DNA of 64,000 nucleotides from Bacillota bacterium. Lineage in GTDB: Bacteria; Bacillota; Clostridia; Lachnospirales; Lachnospiraceae. Below, in pieces: positions 8,855 through 17,202 of this stretch. The notes below the pieces were generated by a model. That model searched no databases and was not told the DNA's origin. It was given only the letters and a program-made list of their open reading frames with translations. Both the position numbers and the translations under genes were made by a program. The stretch spans positions 62,001 to 126,000 of the forward strand of contig JAEYLX010000051.1 of assembly GCA_023407575.1 (NCBI GenBank), given 5' to 3'. The number at the start of each line of letters is the position of its first letter. Within the stretch, counting starts at the first letter, position 1.

Positions 8855-9469
8855 CTATAAATACTCTTCCTTATATAAGTTAGTTCTAAGTAAATTCATT
8901 GCTTCACTAAATTCCTCACACATGATGTCAAGATCTGATACCTGAAGCTTTTTTGCAGGATTAACAAACCCTTCACTGATCCACATTAACATTTTCATTA
9001 CAACTTTCACGTCTACGCCTTCTTTGAATTTATATAAATCCATACCATCAAAAGCTATTTTATTTCTAAAGGCATCTGTCTGAGACATCATAATCTTTAT
9101 GTCGTCCCTCACCTCTTCATTGCTTTCAAAGTAGACGCTATTCAAATAGGTTAAAGCTGCTGGATGCATCTTAATGACTGCCACTTTAATGTTAGTTGCA
9201 TTGGTAATTCTATCAAAGAAATCCGTTATGCTTTTGTCAAAGGATTCATTAATTTCTCCCATTACGATATCAAAGCAATAGTTAAGTAAGTAGAAATATA
9301 GATCTCTTTTTGTACCAAAATAGTGAAATACCATAGCCTTGGATATACCTGCTGCAGAGGCAATATCACTTACCGAGGTTTTCTTATACCCATTGGTGCC
9401 AAAGGATTCAAGTGCCGCATTTATGATTGTATTCTGCTTTTCTATTGCTAAGTTTTGAAACTTCTCCAA
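8855..9469 (-). CDS. TetR-family regulator of the ABC exporter
   Basis: The product has 204 residues starting at TTG 9469 (MEKFQNLAIEKQ) behind GAGGTGAAGGA. The helix-turn-helix VSDIASAAGISKAMVFHYFGTKRDLYFYL (residues ~34-62) is typical of TetR. The C-terminal domain is helical and undefined. It heads a block with the ATPase and two permeases on the same strand (123 bp gap). Its promoter contains two copies of ACCGATTCGGT, so it is likely autoregulated and may control the exporter by readthrough. Many clostridial exporters pair with such a TetR, but the inducer is not evident. Confidence 0.88.
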   Translation of the reverse strand: MEKFQNLAIEKQNTIINAALESFGTNGYKKTSVSDIASAAGISKAMVFHYFGTKRDLYFYLLNYCFDIVMGEINESFDKSITDFFDRITNATNIKVAVIKMHPAALTYLNSVYFESNEEVRDDIKIMMSQTDAFRNKIAFDGMDLYKFKEGVDVKVVMKMLMWISEGFVNPAKKLQVSDLDIMCEEFSEAMNLLRTNLYKEEYL

Positions 9470-9486
9470 TCCTTCACCTCTTTTCG

Positions 9487-9536
9487 ACCGATTCGGTTTA
9501 TTACGTCATTATACTCTCATAAACCGATTCGGTCAA
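9487..9536 (-). promoter_or_regulatory. Promoter with twin ACCGATTCGGT operators
   Basis: Reading the minus strand, TTGACC (9536-9531) and TATAAT (9513-9508) are separated by 17 bp. The palindrome ACCGATTCGGT occurs at 9523-9533, overlapping the -35, and at 9487-9497, downstream of the -10. The flanks extend the match in inverted orientation (GACCGA...CGGTTTAT). This is a strong candidate TetR operator pair. Confidence 0.8.
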
Positions 9537-9603
9537 TAGGGCTTTATCTTAATTTTACAAATAATTTTCTAACTATTTTCAACACAAAATTTACTTTTAC
9601 CCA

Positions 9604-9633
9604 AAAGAAAAAAGCCTGCTTTCACAGGCTCCT
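9604..9633 (-). terminator. Terminator of the PadR/exonuclease operon
   Basis: AGCCTG (9613-9618) pairs with CAGGCT (9625-9630). On the minus strand the stem is followed by TTTTTTCTTTT, 15-40 bp after the exonuclease stop. Confidence 0.75.
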
Positions 9634-9644
9634 ATCTTTCTAAA

Positions 9645-10586
9645 CTATACGACTTTTTTAAACAAACTATCTTCCTTTACAATAACTATCGGTAAGCCCT
9701 TTTCTTGCATTTCCATTGCTTTTCTTATTTTTGCTCCATAATTACCATATTTCCAATCTCCACTTCCTTGTCCGCCAACAATGAGATAATCCACCGTTTT
9801 ACTTAGTCCTGTAACACAGCTTCCACCTCTGTCTGTTATAAATGTTTCAACATCGGTTTTAGATCCATTTACAAAATTACCCGAAAGGCAACAAACTTTT
9901 CCCTGCAGATCAAGTTCGAAACAGTCTGAGCTTCTAAATCCTAATTCAGATATGATATTAACCGGTTTATGCAATCCTGCATTTTTAGGAGTTCCTATTC
10001 CTTCTCCAAAACTTCTATAGATCTTAATATCTTTGTTATCTAAATTAAATTTGTCTGCAAATATATCAAATAAGCCCTTACATGCTATGGTATCGCACAT
10101 AGCATTGTGATGTTGTTCCAGTTCGATCTGAAAAGCCTTACTTAAAACATCTAGCTTAAAACTCCCATATTTCTCTTTGGGAAGATGTCTACGAGCTTTT
10201 GCTACCGTACAAATATAATTAAAACTTGAAACTGTAATGCCATATGTATTGAGTGCTTTTGAAATAACACTCAAATCAAAGGTTGCATTATGTGCTACCA
10301 CGATAGCATTTGAAAAATATTCTTTTATTTCCTCCCAAACCTTAGAAAATGGCAAGGCTTTTTCAACCATTCTAGGAGTAATCCCATGAAGCTTTGTGTT
10401 AAAATAATCAAATTTTGCTTCAGGATTAACAAGGTAATACTGGCTAAAAAGTTCTTTTCCATTTTCCTGGCATATGACCCCGATAGAACATATGGAGTCA
10501 TTTTTATAGTTTGGCGTTTCAACATCAACAAAGGTAAATCGACCTGATCTTAATGAGTTATCCACTGACTTCGTACTTAACTCCAT
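9645..10586 (-). CDS. DEDDh 3'-5' exonuclease with C-terminal BRCT domain
   Basis: The product has 313 residues from ATG 10586, which has AAGGAGG six bases upstream. An ATG at 10604 overlapping the previous stop (TAATG) would add six residues. The exonuclease domain shows Exo I FTFVDVET (Asp and Glu), Exo II HNATFDLSVI and Exo III with HHNAMCDT (His and Asp), as in DNA polymerase III epsilon-like nucleases. A BRCT domain follows (GKVCCLSGNF, then GGSCVTGLSKTVDYLIVG, residues ~225-305). Such Pol III epsilon-BRCT proteins are found in many Firmicutes and probably act in DNA repair or processing. The gene is coupled to a PadR-DUF4180 regulator upstream. Confidence 0.88.
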   Translation of the reverse strand: MELSTKSVDNSLRSGRFTFVDVETPNYKNDSICSIGVICQENGKELFSQYYLVNPEAKFDYFNTKLHGITPRMVEKALPFSKVWEEIKEYFSNAIVVAHNATFDLSVISKALNTYGITVSSFNYICTVAKARRHLPKEKYGSFKLDVLSKAFQIELEQHHNAMCDTIACKGLFDIFADKFNLDNKDIKIYRSFGEGIGTPKNAGLHKPVNIISELGFRSSDCFELDLQGKVCCLSGNFVNGSKTDVETFITDRGGSCVTGLSKTVDYLIVGGQGSGDWKYGNYGAKIRKAMEMQEKGLPIVIVKEDSLFKKVV

Positions 10587-10603
10587 TGTTATCCTCCTTT
10601 TCA

Positions 10604-11521
10604 TTACTTAAGAAGCCATTTTTCAGCCTCATCTTTATTCTCATAAATTCTAAAATGACTCCCCTTATTTGTTTCCATTGTCATTTCGTTAAATCTGCCT
10701 TTTCCGATTGCTTCTTCAGGAATTAATGCTACTGTCTTAATATTATAATTAATTAGCTTTTGAATTACATTCCCTGCTAATTTTGTTCTAAGCTTAAAAA
10801 AGTCTTCTGATAGAATCTCATAATGAAGCATCAAATGATAGGTCTCCTGCTCCCAGCATAGGGATATTAGCTCAAGTACATCCTCCTCTTTACTTAACTG
10901 ATTCGTCAATGAAATTACTTCTATATATTTTTTATTATCCATTTCTCTTATTTGATAATTCATTTTTTCTTTCTCCTCTATTTCCTTATTTTCAAACAAT
11001 CTTTGTCTAAACATATCAATCCACTGAAGCTCGCTTTTATAAGTAGAAATCAAATTCTCTGAAATCATTTCCCATATCAAGTTTTCTCTAGGATTCCTAT
11101 TCGGTGCCAGAAGCCCGCGTCTTAACTTTTCCTGTTCCATCAGCAGTTGGTTTCTTATAACCTTTTCATAACTGGAACATAATTCATTAATCTCCTGATC
11201 ACTTAATATTTCTGACCATGCCAGCTGCACTAAAAATACTTTCTTTATTTCAGGGGCTTCCGGTGTCATAATTAACCATTGTTTTAACTCTGTTAACCCA
11301 TTTTTCGTAATAGAATATATCTTCTTTGTGGGTGCATTGTCCTGATGAATCACTTCACTGGTCACCAGTTCATCCTCTTGCATTTGTATTAGTGCCTTAT
11401 AGATCTGATTATTATTACCAGACCAGTACATAAAGGAAGACTCCTCCATTAATTTCTTCAATTCATAGCCTGTGGCGGCTTTCCAACTTAATAATCCTAA
11501 TAACGCATATCTTATTGACAT
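10604..11521 (-). CDS. PadR-family regulator fused to a DUF4180 domain
   Basis: The product has 305 residues from ATG 11521 (MSIRYALLGLLSW) with GAGGTG 7 bases upstream. The N-terminal ~80 residues are a PadR winged helix (RYALLGLLSW, GYELKKLMEES, QIYKALIQMQEDELV, KKIYSITKNGLTELKQWL). A helical middle segment follows (~90-180). The last ~115 residues, beginning MDNKKYIEVISL, match the DUF4180 pattern and end FRIYENKDEAEKWLL. PadR proteins repress adjacent genes in response to phenolics or drugs. DUF4180 is of unknown function and may sense a ligand. The stop overlaps the exonuclease frame (TAATG), suggesting translational coupling. Confidence 0.82.
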   Translation of the reverse strand: MSIRYALLGLLSWKAATGYELKKLMEESSFMYWSGNNNQIYKALIQMQEDELVTSEVIHQDNAPTKKIYSITKNGLTELKQWLIMTPEAPEIKKVFLVQLAWSEILSDQEINELCSSYEKVIRNQLLMEQEKLRRGLLAPNRNPRENLIWEMISENLISTYKSELQWIDMFRQRLFENKEIEEKEKMNYQIREMDNKKYIEVISLTNQLSKEEDVLELISLCWEQETYHLMLHYEILSEDFFKLRTKLAGNVIQKLINYNIKTVALIPEEAIGKGRFNEMTMETNKGSHFRIYENKDEAEKWLLK

Positions 11522-11538
11522 TATTAACACCTCATCTT

Positions 11539-11581
11539 GTAACATAGGTTAATAGTAACATATGATTTATAAATACGTCAA
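11539..11581 (-). promoter_or_regulatory. Promoter with repeated GTAACATA boxes upstream of PadR gene
   Basis: Two direct copies of GTAACATA lie at 11539-11546 and 11555-11562, a 16-bp period. They overlap a minus-strand promoter candidate with TTGACG (11581-11576) and TACTAT (11557-11552). Autoregulation by the PadR protein is inferred from position. Confidence 0.45.
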
Positions 11582-11744
11582 CTGAAAATAGAATAGCTTA
11601 AAAAATGTGGCGGTATTCTATTTCATTTAGTATAATGACATCAAACATTATGCAAGTACTAGCAGGGTACCTATTAATTAAAATTTGGCAATACTATAAA
11701 ATAAAAATGAAAGTATTTAAGTTTCGTACTTGGGAGGAAATATT

Positions 11745-13367
11745 TTGGCACAGATTAATAGAGAACACAATTTTAAAAAAACTCAGGCTTCAAAAATGAA
11801 TGAAGATCTCGGTGTAATTCTGGAAGATAAAAAACCATTATCTCAATCTATGGTGTGGAAATTACAGTCTGACTTCTATGCAAATCAAGGGCCAGAAGCT
11901 TGGATTAAAGGAATTGTCCCTCAATATATCACCACCAATCCATATATCGCAAATCTCTATGCAAAAACAGCCTTTGGCTACTGCAGAGATTTTGTTGCTA
12001 GCAAGGACTATAAAAAAGATACTACTATTTACTTATTGGAATTAGCTGCAGGAGTGGGAAGGTTTACATACACCTTTCTGAAAAGATTTCAATCCATGCT
12101 TGATAAATCTTCCCTTAAAGGCTTGAAGTTTAAATACATTGTCTCTGATTTTGCTGAACGAAATGCTGCCTACTGGCAGAACCATAGTTACTTAAAACCA
12201 TATTTCGAAAGTGGAATCTTAGATTGTGCTATCTTTGATATGACAAAGGATGAGGAGCTTACCTTATGTTATAGTGGTGAAGTTCTACGTAAAGGTCAGC
12301 TTAAAAATCCTCTTATCCTATTTGCCAACTACACGTTTGACAGCCTTCCGCAAGATACCTTTTATGTAAAGGGAGGTGAGATTTTTGAAGGTCTCATAAC
12401 AGTTACTTCCCAGAAAGAACAGGCTGATCCCTCTGATAAATCAATACTAGCCGGCTTGGATTATTACTACACCGACGTACAGCTTCCTGACAGCAATTAT
12501 TATGAGGACACTAAACAGAATGAAATTCTTTCGTTTTATAAGAATTGTTTGGAGGACACTGCATTTTACTTACCAAACATCGCACTAAACTGTATTGAAA
12601 GATTAAGAATGCTGTTTCAGGATGACATTATTCTGATTTCAACGGATAAGGGCTATAGAAATATTGAGTCCATGAATAAGAACTATCATCCCTTTCTATC
12701 AAAACATGGCTCTATTTCCTTAACCGTTAACTTTCATGCCCTGGAACTATTTTTTAATTCTCTTGGGGGTAAAGCAATACACAGTCTATATGACCATGAA
12801 AATGTAACCATGTCCTTATTTTTACTGAGCAGTCGTTCCCACGATTTCATAGAAACCTCCCTGTCTTATCACGAGATTGTAGAATCCATTGGACCGGATG
12901 ACTTTTATGTGATTAAAAAGGCGATTGTTCCTCACAGTACAACTCTTACCACGAAGGAATTGTTAACTTTCCTACGGTATACTGTTTGGGATTCCAGAAC
13001 CTTTCTTGAATTTTATAATACCTTGCTTGATCGAATTAGGACGGAAGAGGATTTTCCGATAGAGGAACTTGTTGCTGTAATAAATAATGTTTGGGATAAT
13101 TATTTCCCGATTGGAGAGGAAGGTGATCTGTCCTATTGCTTAGGCTCGTTACTTGGATATTTTGGTTACGACCTGGATGCTATCGAACTTTTTAAAACTT
13201 CCCTGGAATTTTATGGCGAAGATGCAACCGTTAACTATGAGGTTGCTTTATCCTACTATAATTTACAGCAATTTGATGAGGCATTATTATATGTTAATAA
13301 ATCGCTTAGCGTTGACCCTCATTTTGAGGATAGCCTAAATTTAAAAAGCTTAATTAAGGACATTTAA
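11745..13367 (+). CDS. SAM-methyltransferase-like protein with C-terminal TPRs
   Basis: The product has 540 residues if it begins at TTG 11745 (MAQINREHNFKK), which has GGGAGG 7 bases upstream; this site lies inside a slightly longer frame from 11730. Residues ~100-115 hold a glycine-rich motif I (LLELAAGVGRFTYTFL) followed by YIVSDFAERNAAYW, as in class I methyltransferases of the MidA/DUF185 kind. A post-motif ILFANYTFDSLPQDTF is also like MidA (NELLDALP). The last ~80 residues form tetratricopeptide-like helices (GEDATVNYEVALSYYNLQQFDEALLYVNKSLSVDP). The role is probably a protein methyltransferase or a scaffold. It appears to be monocistronic between a divergent and a convergent gene. Confidence 0.65.
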   Translation: MAQINREHNFKKTQASKMNEDLGVILEDKKPLSQSMVWKLQSDFYANQGPEAWIKGIVPQYITTNPYIANLYAKTAFGYCRDFVASKDYKKDTTIYLLELAAGVGRFTYTFLKRFQSMLDKSSLKGLKFKYIVSDFAERNAAYWQNHSYLKPYFESGILDCAIFDMTKDEELTLCYSGEVLRKGQLKNPLILFANYTFDSLPQDTFYVKGGEIFEGLITVTSQKEQADPSDKSILAGLDYYYTDVQLPDSNYYEDTKQNEILSFYKNCLEDTAFYLPNIALNCIERLRMLFQDDIILISTDKGYRNIESMNKNYHPFLSKHGSISLTVNFHALELFFNSLGGKAIHSLYDHENVTMSLFLLSSRSHDFIETSLSYHEIVESIGPDDFYVIKKAIVPHSTTLTTKELLTFLRYTVWDSRTFLEFYNTLLDRIRTEEDFPIEELVAVINNVWDNYFPIGEEGDLSYCLGSLLGYFGYDLDAIELFKTSLEFYGEDATVNYEVALSYYNLQQFDEALLYVNKSLSVDPHFEDSLNLKSLIKDI

Positions 13368-13431
13368 TTTATTTTCTTCTTTGCCAGGTATTTATCTAAA
13401 TGTCTTATGTAATTGAATATTCCAATCATTT

Positions 13432-13473
13432 AAAAGGACTCTATTACCAGTACCGTAATAGGGTCCAATTTTG
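13432..13473. terminator. Bidirectional terminator
   Basis: GGACTCTATTAC (13436-13447) pairs with GTAATAGGGTCC (13454-13465) with one wobble, flanked by AAAA and TTTT. It lies between convergent stops at 13367 and 13486. Confidence 0.8.
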
Positions 13474-13485
13474 ATTTATTTATAA

Positions 13486-14292
13486 CTATTTCTCAGTCTC
13501 TTCTGACAGCAAATTCAATTCCAGGATACCTGCTTCAATTTCTTTTATCTTATCATTTGCTATGATTGCTGTTCCTGTAATCCCATTCAGAGACTCAATC
13601 ATTTTTCCATCAGATACCCTAGGGTATAACCCCTCCTTGCCCACAAGTACAGAGTAAGAGCTTTCTGCTCCTCCACCGTAATAAGGTATAATAAGCTCCT
13701 TTAACCCATTCGTTACGGTATCACTTATAATTACTGGTGTATTTATCAGCATAAAGTTTTGATTTACATGAAGTTTACCTGCGCTTTCAATTACCCATAG
13801 TGCACTGCTGCCACCGGAACCACTGGTGTAGGGTCCACTGACTACAGCAAATATTTCATCTGTGCCGTCACCATCCAAATCCACATAATTATAATCATAA
13901 CTTGTAGCTTCATAGAAATCCTCTGGAATTTCATAATAGTCAATAATTAATTGCTGTAACTCAATATTAGGAGTGGTTTCTGCCTTTAGTCCTTTTATTC
14001 CCTCCGGCAAACTTACCATATCAATATCTGCTGCAGAAGCGACTGCAACGGTCTGATTCGCACCCTTATTACTATCCTGTGTTTCATATTCTAAAGCCTT
14101 TTCTTCCTCTTTTACAGCTTCTGTAGGAATAACTTCTTGCTGACTTTCCTTATTAGGTGCCTCAGACGTAACCTCACTTACTTCTGTATTCGGCTTATTA
14201 TCTGCCTCCTTGTTCGACTCCTTTGTCCCACAACCTACGGTATACAACGCAAGGCAACCAATTAGTACTACTGTTAACATTTTCTTTTTCAT
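13486..14292 (-). CDS. Secreted lipoprotein, unknown function
   Basis: The product has 268 residues with a type II signal peptide (MKKKMLTVVLIGCLALYTVGC), the lipobox Cys being residue 21. A low-complexity acidic linker follows (~22-75, many Glu, Asn and Thr). The globular part has a calcium-site-like YVDLDGDGTDEIFAVV (~residues 144-159) resembling FG-GAP or dockerin-type DxDxDG loops. The gene is the last of a minus-strand group with a two-component system and a membrane-anchored protein (71 bp gap), so it may be part of an envelope-signal module. No enzyme motif is evident. Confidence 0.75.
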   Translation of the reverse strand: MKKKMLTVVLIGCLALYTVGCGTKESNKEADNKPNTEVSEVTSEAPNKESQQEVIPTEAVKEEEKALEYETQDSNKGANQTVAVASAADIDMVSLPEGIKGLKAETTPNIELQQLIIDYYEIPEDFYEATSYDYNYVDLDGDGTDEIFAVVSGPYTSGSGGSSALWVIESAGKLHVNQNFMLINTPVIISDTVTNGLKELIIPYYGGGAESSYSVLVGKEGLYPRVSDGKMIESLNGITGTAIIANDKIKEIEAGILELNLLSEETEK

Positions 14293-14363
14293 GTCATCCT
14301 CCTATGTTATCTTTGATGTCTTTATTTTATCTCTTGTTTGCATCACGCTTGTATCTTTATTGG

Positions 14364-14927
14364 TTATTTTAAATAATTTTTCCAGTCCGTTTCTATCGCT
14401 GCCTGCAATTCATTTCTTTGTGCCTCGTCTACCTTAACAACCTGTAGCAGAATTAGCTTCTCACTTTTCTCATCAAGAGCAATGTTATACGTAACCTCCT
14501 TAATTGTAACCGAACCGGTCCAAGCAATCATGGTATGGGAAGGAGTTCCTGTGTTAATGAATAGTGTGGGGGCAATGTCAATCTCATCTCTGATTGGTCC
14601 ATAGGTGTCCATTTGAAGTACGGGAATTTTACAAAGCTCATCAAAGCATTGCTTACGCGCTTCATATAGACTATATACTTCACCCATTTTAAGCTCTACG
14701 CGTTCAATTTCATTGGTTCCACCTTCTATTAAATTAAGCTTATCCTTTAATTCCAGTTCATCATTAGCTTCGCTGCTTACCGATATCGGAGTAATCTTTG
14801 TATGTTTAATTTTATTAATAAGCTTTGCATCCTGTATCAGAAATATTAGGTAGGGCATTATGAATACCATAAAAAATGTCATAACTAACCCAACTATTAT
14901 ACGAATATATCTTCTATTTAATTTCAT
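14364..14927 (-). CDS. Membrane-anchored protein of the two-component operon
   Basis: The product has 187 residues, with one N-terminal membrane segment (~residues 8-31) and a long exported part. Its ATG overlaps the kinase stop (ATGA), so it is cotranslated with the histidine kinase. No domain is recognised. Single-pass extracytoplasmic proteins in such positions often modulate the kinase, as YycH/YycI do for WalK, but no sequence likeness to those was seen, so this is inference. Confidence 0.7.
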   Translation of the reverse strand: MKLNRRYIRIIVGLVMTFFMVFIMPYLIFLIQDAKLINKIKHTKITPISVSSEANDELELKDKLNLIEGGTNEIERVELKMGEVYSLYEARKQCFDELCKIPVLQMDTYGPIRDEIDIAPTLFINTGTPSHTMIAWTGSVTIKEVTYNIALDEKSEKLILLQVVKVDEAQRNELQAAIETDWKNYLK

Positions 14928-16333
14928 CCCACAACTCCTTTCCAGGTAAGTATTGCGCTTGTTCCTTGCCCCGGATCACTCTCAAACGTTAATTTACCCT
15001 TGTGAAATTTCATAATCTGGGTACAGATTGCAAGACCAAGTCCTGCACCACCCTCCGACCGGGACCGGGATTTATCAACCATATAAAAAGGCTCTGCTAT
15101 CTTATCCAGATCCTCTTTTGGTATCCCTATTCCATTGTCTTTTATTATTAAAACCACCCTATCCTCTTGGCTAAAAGCAGTTACTGCTATACTACCTTTC
15201 TTTCTAACTGCCTTTCTGGCATTGTCTAAAAGATTGAGAATGACTGTTTTCATTAGCTCTATATCTGCCTTAACTATGATACGTGGAATATCAAGCGTTA
15301 GGTTAATCGCCTTTTCTCGCAGTGCTGGTTGTATGACATCAAGAACCTCATCCACCATAATGCTAAGTGCAATGATACGATAATTGGGTTCCTGTTTTCC
15401 TTCCACTAATAATTCCAATAGTTTAAGGGATAAAACTTCCAGACGCTTTCCTTCAGAAAAGATATAATTGGCAGCTTCAAATAGAGTCTCCTCATCCAGT
15501 TTTTTTGAACGCATCAAATCAGCATACCCAATAATTGAGGTCAGAGGTGTTTTAATTTCATGCACGAAACTACCGACAAAATCCTCCTGTCGTCTGGCTG
15601 CTGCTTTCAGCTCGTGCATTTTTTCTTCCAGTGTATCTGCCATATCATTAAAGTTATTGCCTAGGGTTCCTAGCTCGTCCTTAGATTTTATAGTGACTCT
15701 TATTCCCATATCTCCTTCTGAAATTTCTTTGGTTGCTTTCGCAAGATCTATAACCGGCTTAGTTATCCAAATAGTGAATATATAGTTAACAATCGCACAT
15801 AATCCCCCCACGATAAGCACAATTTCGAAAAATAGTAATTGCTGTTCCTTACGTGTTTCGAATATAGTTGTTATATCGTTAGAATTTTCTATCGCAATAA
15901 CTTGCTCCTTTAATTGTAGCCTTGTCTCCGCTTGTAGGTAATACCTATCCTTTAATTTATATATTTGGTAAACAACGGTATCCAACTTTGTTTGTTCTAT
16001 ATTTATAAGTTTCTTCATTCCTGAACTTTCCTGTAATGTAATTCCCAGCTCATTTCTTACTCTGTATTCCCTATTGTCCACCGTCCAATTATCACTTAAA
16101 GCTGCCAGGATGCTCTTAAGCGCATCCTCCTCATTTCGATAGACAGACTTATTGTAATTACCAATTAGAGTTACTATTTCAGTCATTATCATACGGTTGT
16201 CTTTGCAGATTTGCTCCACAGCTCCTTCAACAGAACGTGAGAAGGAAATAGATAGTAGGAGAGTTCCGCCTAAGCTTAATGCCAAAAGCACCAGAATAAA
16301 GGTGCTAAAGAATATTTTCCAAGTTAACTTCAT
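14924..16333 (-). CDS. Membrane sensor histidine kinase
   Basis: The product has 469 residues. Transmembrane helices at ~7-30 and ~167-190 flank a ~135-residue extracytoplasmic sensor. A HAMP domain (~191-243) is followed by HisKA with phospho-acceptor His258 (FVHEIKTPLTSIIGY), then HATPase with N box NLLDNARKAV, G1 DNGIGIP, F box PFYMVDKSRSR and G2 GGAGLGLAI. It would phosphorylate the response regulator encoded immediately upstream; the ATG directly follows that gene's TAG. The sensor shows no known fold by eye. The four-gene order regulator, kinase, anchored protein, lipoprotein suggests an envelope-stress module. Confidence 0.95.
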   Translation of the reverse strand: MKLTWKIFFSTFILVLLALSLGGTLLLSISFSRSVEGAVEQICKDNRMIMTEIVTLIGNYNKSVYRNEEDALKSILAALSDNWTVDNREYRVRNELGITLQESSGMKKLINIEQTKLDTVVYQIYKLKDRYYLQAETRLQLKEQVIAIENSNDITTIFETRKEQQLLFFEIVLIVGGLCAIVNYIFTIWITKPVIDLAKATKEISEGDMGIRVTIKSKDELGTLGNNFNDMADTLEEKMHELKAAARRQEDFVGSFVHEIKTPLTSIIGYADLMRSKKLDEETLFEAANYIFSEGKRLEVLSLKLLELLVEGKQEPNYRIIALSIMVDEVLDVIQPALREKAINLTLDIPRIIVKADIELMKTVILNLLDNARKAVRKKGSIAVTAFSQEDRVVLIIKDNGIGIPKEDLDKIAEPFYMVDKSRSRSEGGAGLGLAICTQIMKFHKGKLTFESDPGQGTSAILTWKGVVG

Positions 16334-16993
16334 CTAAATCTCCAATCGATACCCCACTTTTTGAATTGCAATAATTTTTTTCTCTAAGCCTAGCTTCTTC
16401 CGTAATCTTTGTACATGTAAATCCACCGTTCTGCTGTCCCCGGTATATTCACCTCCCCAGACTCTTTCATAGATTTGCTCCCGAAATAACGCCAGGTTTT
16501 GATTTTCCATAAATAGAACTAGTAACATAAATTCCTTTTGGGTTAATATGATTTCGTTCTCTCCCTTTTTAACGGTATGTGCGTTGGTGTTAATTACTAT
16601 ATCCTCAAGGACATACTCCACTTCATATTTATTAAAACGTCGAAGTACGGTCTCTATTCTTGCTAACAGCTCCACTAGTTCAAAGGGCTTTGTAATATAA
16701 TCCTCAGCTCCTAATCTAAGTCCCTTTACCTTATCTTCTACTTTTCCTTTCGCTGACAGATAGATTACTGGGGTTTTATATCCCTTTATATATTCCATCA
16801 ACTCATATCCATTCACTTTTGGCAGCATAATATCAAGAAGGATTAAGTCGTAACGTTTTTCTTCCAGTTTATTTGCTGCTTCCAATCCATCAGAGGCAGT
16901 ATCGCAAAGATATCCCTGTGCAGATAGACTAATCTTAATTAAATTAAGAATCGGCTTTTCATCCTCGACAATCAGTATTTGGTATTTCCTCAA
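16334..16993 (-). CDS. OmpR/PhoB-type response regulator
   Basis: The product has 219 residues from TTG 16993 behind AAGGAGGAAGAGG. The receiver domain has the acidic pair Glu10/Asp11, phospho-acceptor Asp54 (LILLDIMLP), Ser80 region (IYLSAKG) and Lys102 (ITKPF). The C-terminal winged helix (~130-219) includes LTQKEFMLL and SRTVDLHVQRLRKKLG, the OmpR recognition helix region. It pairs with the adjacent histidine kinase. Its targets may include its own operon, but no clear direct repeat was identified upstream. Confidence 0.95.
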   Translation of the reverse strand: MRKYQILIVEDEKPILNLIKISLSAQGYLCDTASDGLEAANKLEEKRYDLILLDIMLPKVNGYELMEYIKGYKTPVIYLSAKGKVEDKVKGLRLGAEDYITKPFELVELLARIETVLRRFNKYEVEYVLEDIVINTNAHTVKKGENEIILTQKEFMLLVLFMENQNLALFREQIYERVWGGEYTGDSRTVDLHVQRLRKKLGLEKKIIAIQKVGYRLEI

Positions 16994-17055
16994 AACCTCT
17001 TCCTCCTTTTATTACAAAACTCTGTCTATATTAATGGTATTGTTTTTACATCCAT

Positions 17056-17113
17056 CAAAAAAATAATTGCGAACCCAAGGCACTAAAGTATCAAACTTTA
17101 CTTGAATTCGCAA
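17056..17113 (-). terminator. Terminator downstream of the pirin gene
   Basis: TTGCGAA (17067-17073) pairs with TTCGCAA (17107-17113), with a second inner stem TAAAGT/ACTTTA. On the minus strand the structure is followed by TTATTTTTTT. It ends the pirin/dioxygenase unit before the response-regulator operon. Confidence 0.65.
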
Positions 17114-17202
17114 CATTTATATTCTTTCTATATAGGATATCTAATTTTTGTATCATTTTTGCATCATTTGAAGATTTTCTTATAACAACTACTATAAATT
17201 TC

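Noticed and set aside
11605..11799. 64-codon open frame before the methyltransferase-like gene
   Set aside because: No ribosome binding site, low-complexity composition, and overlap with the supported start at 11745.
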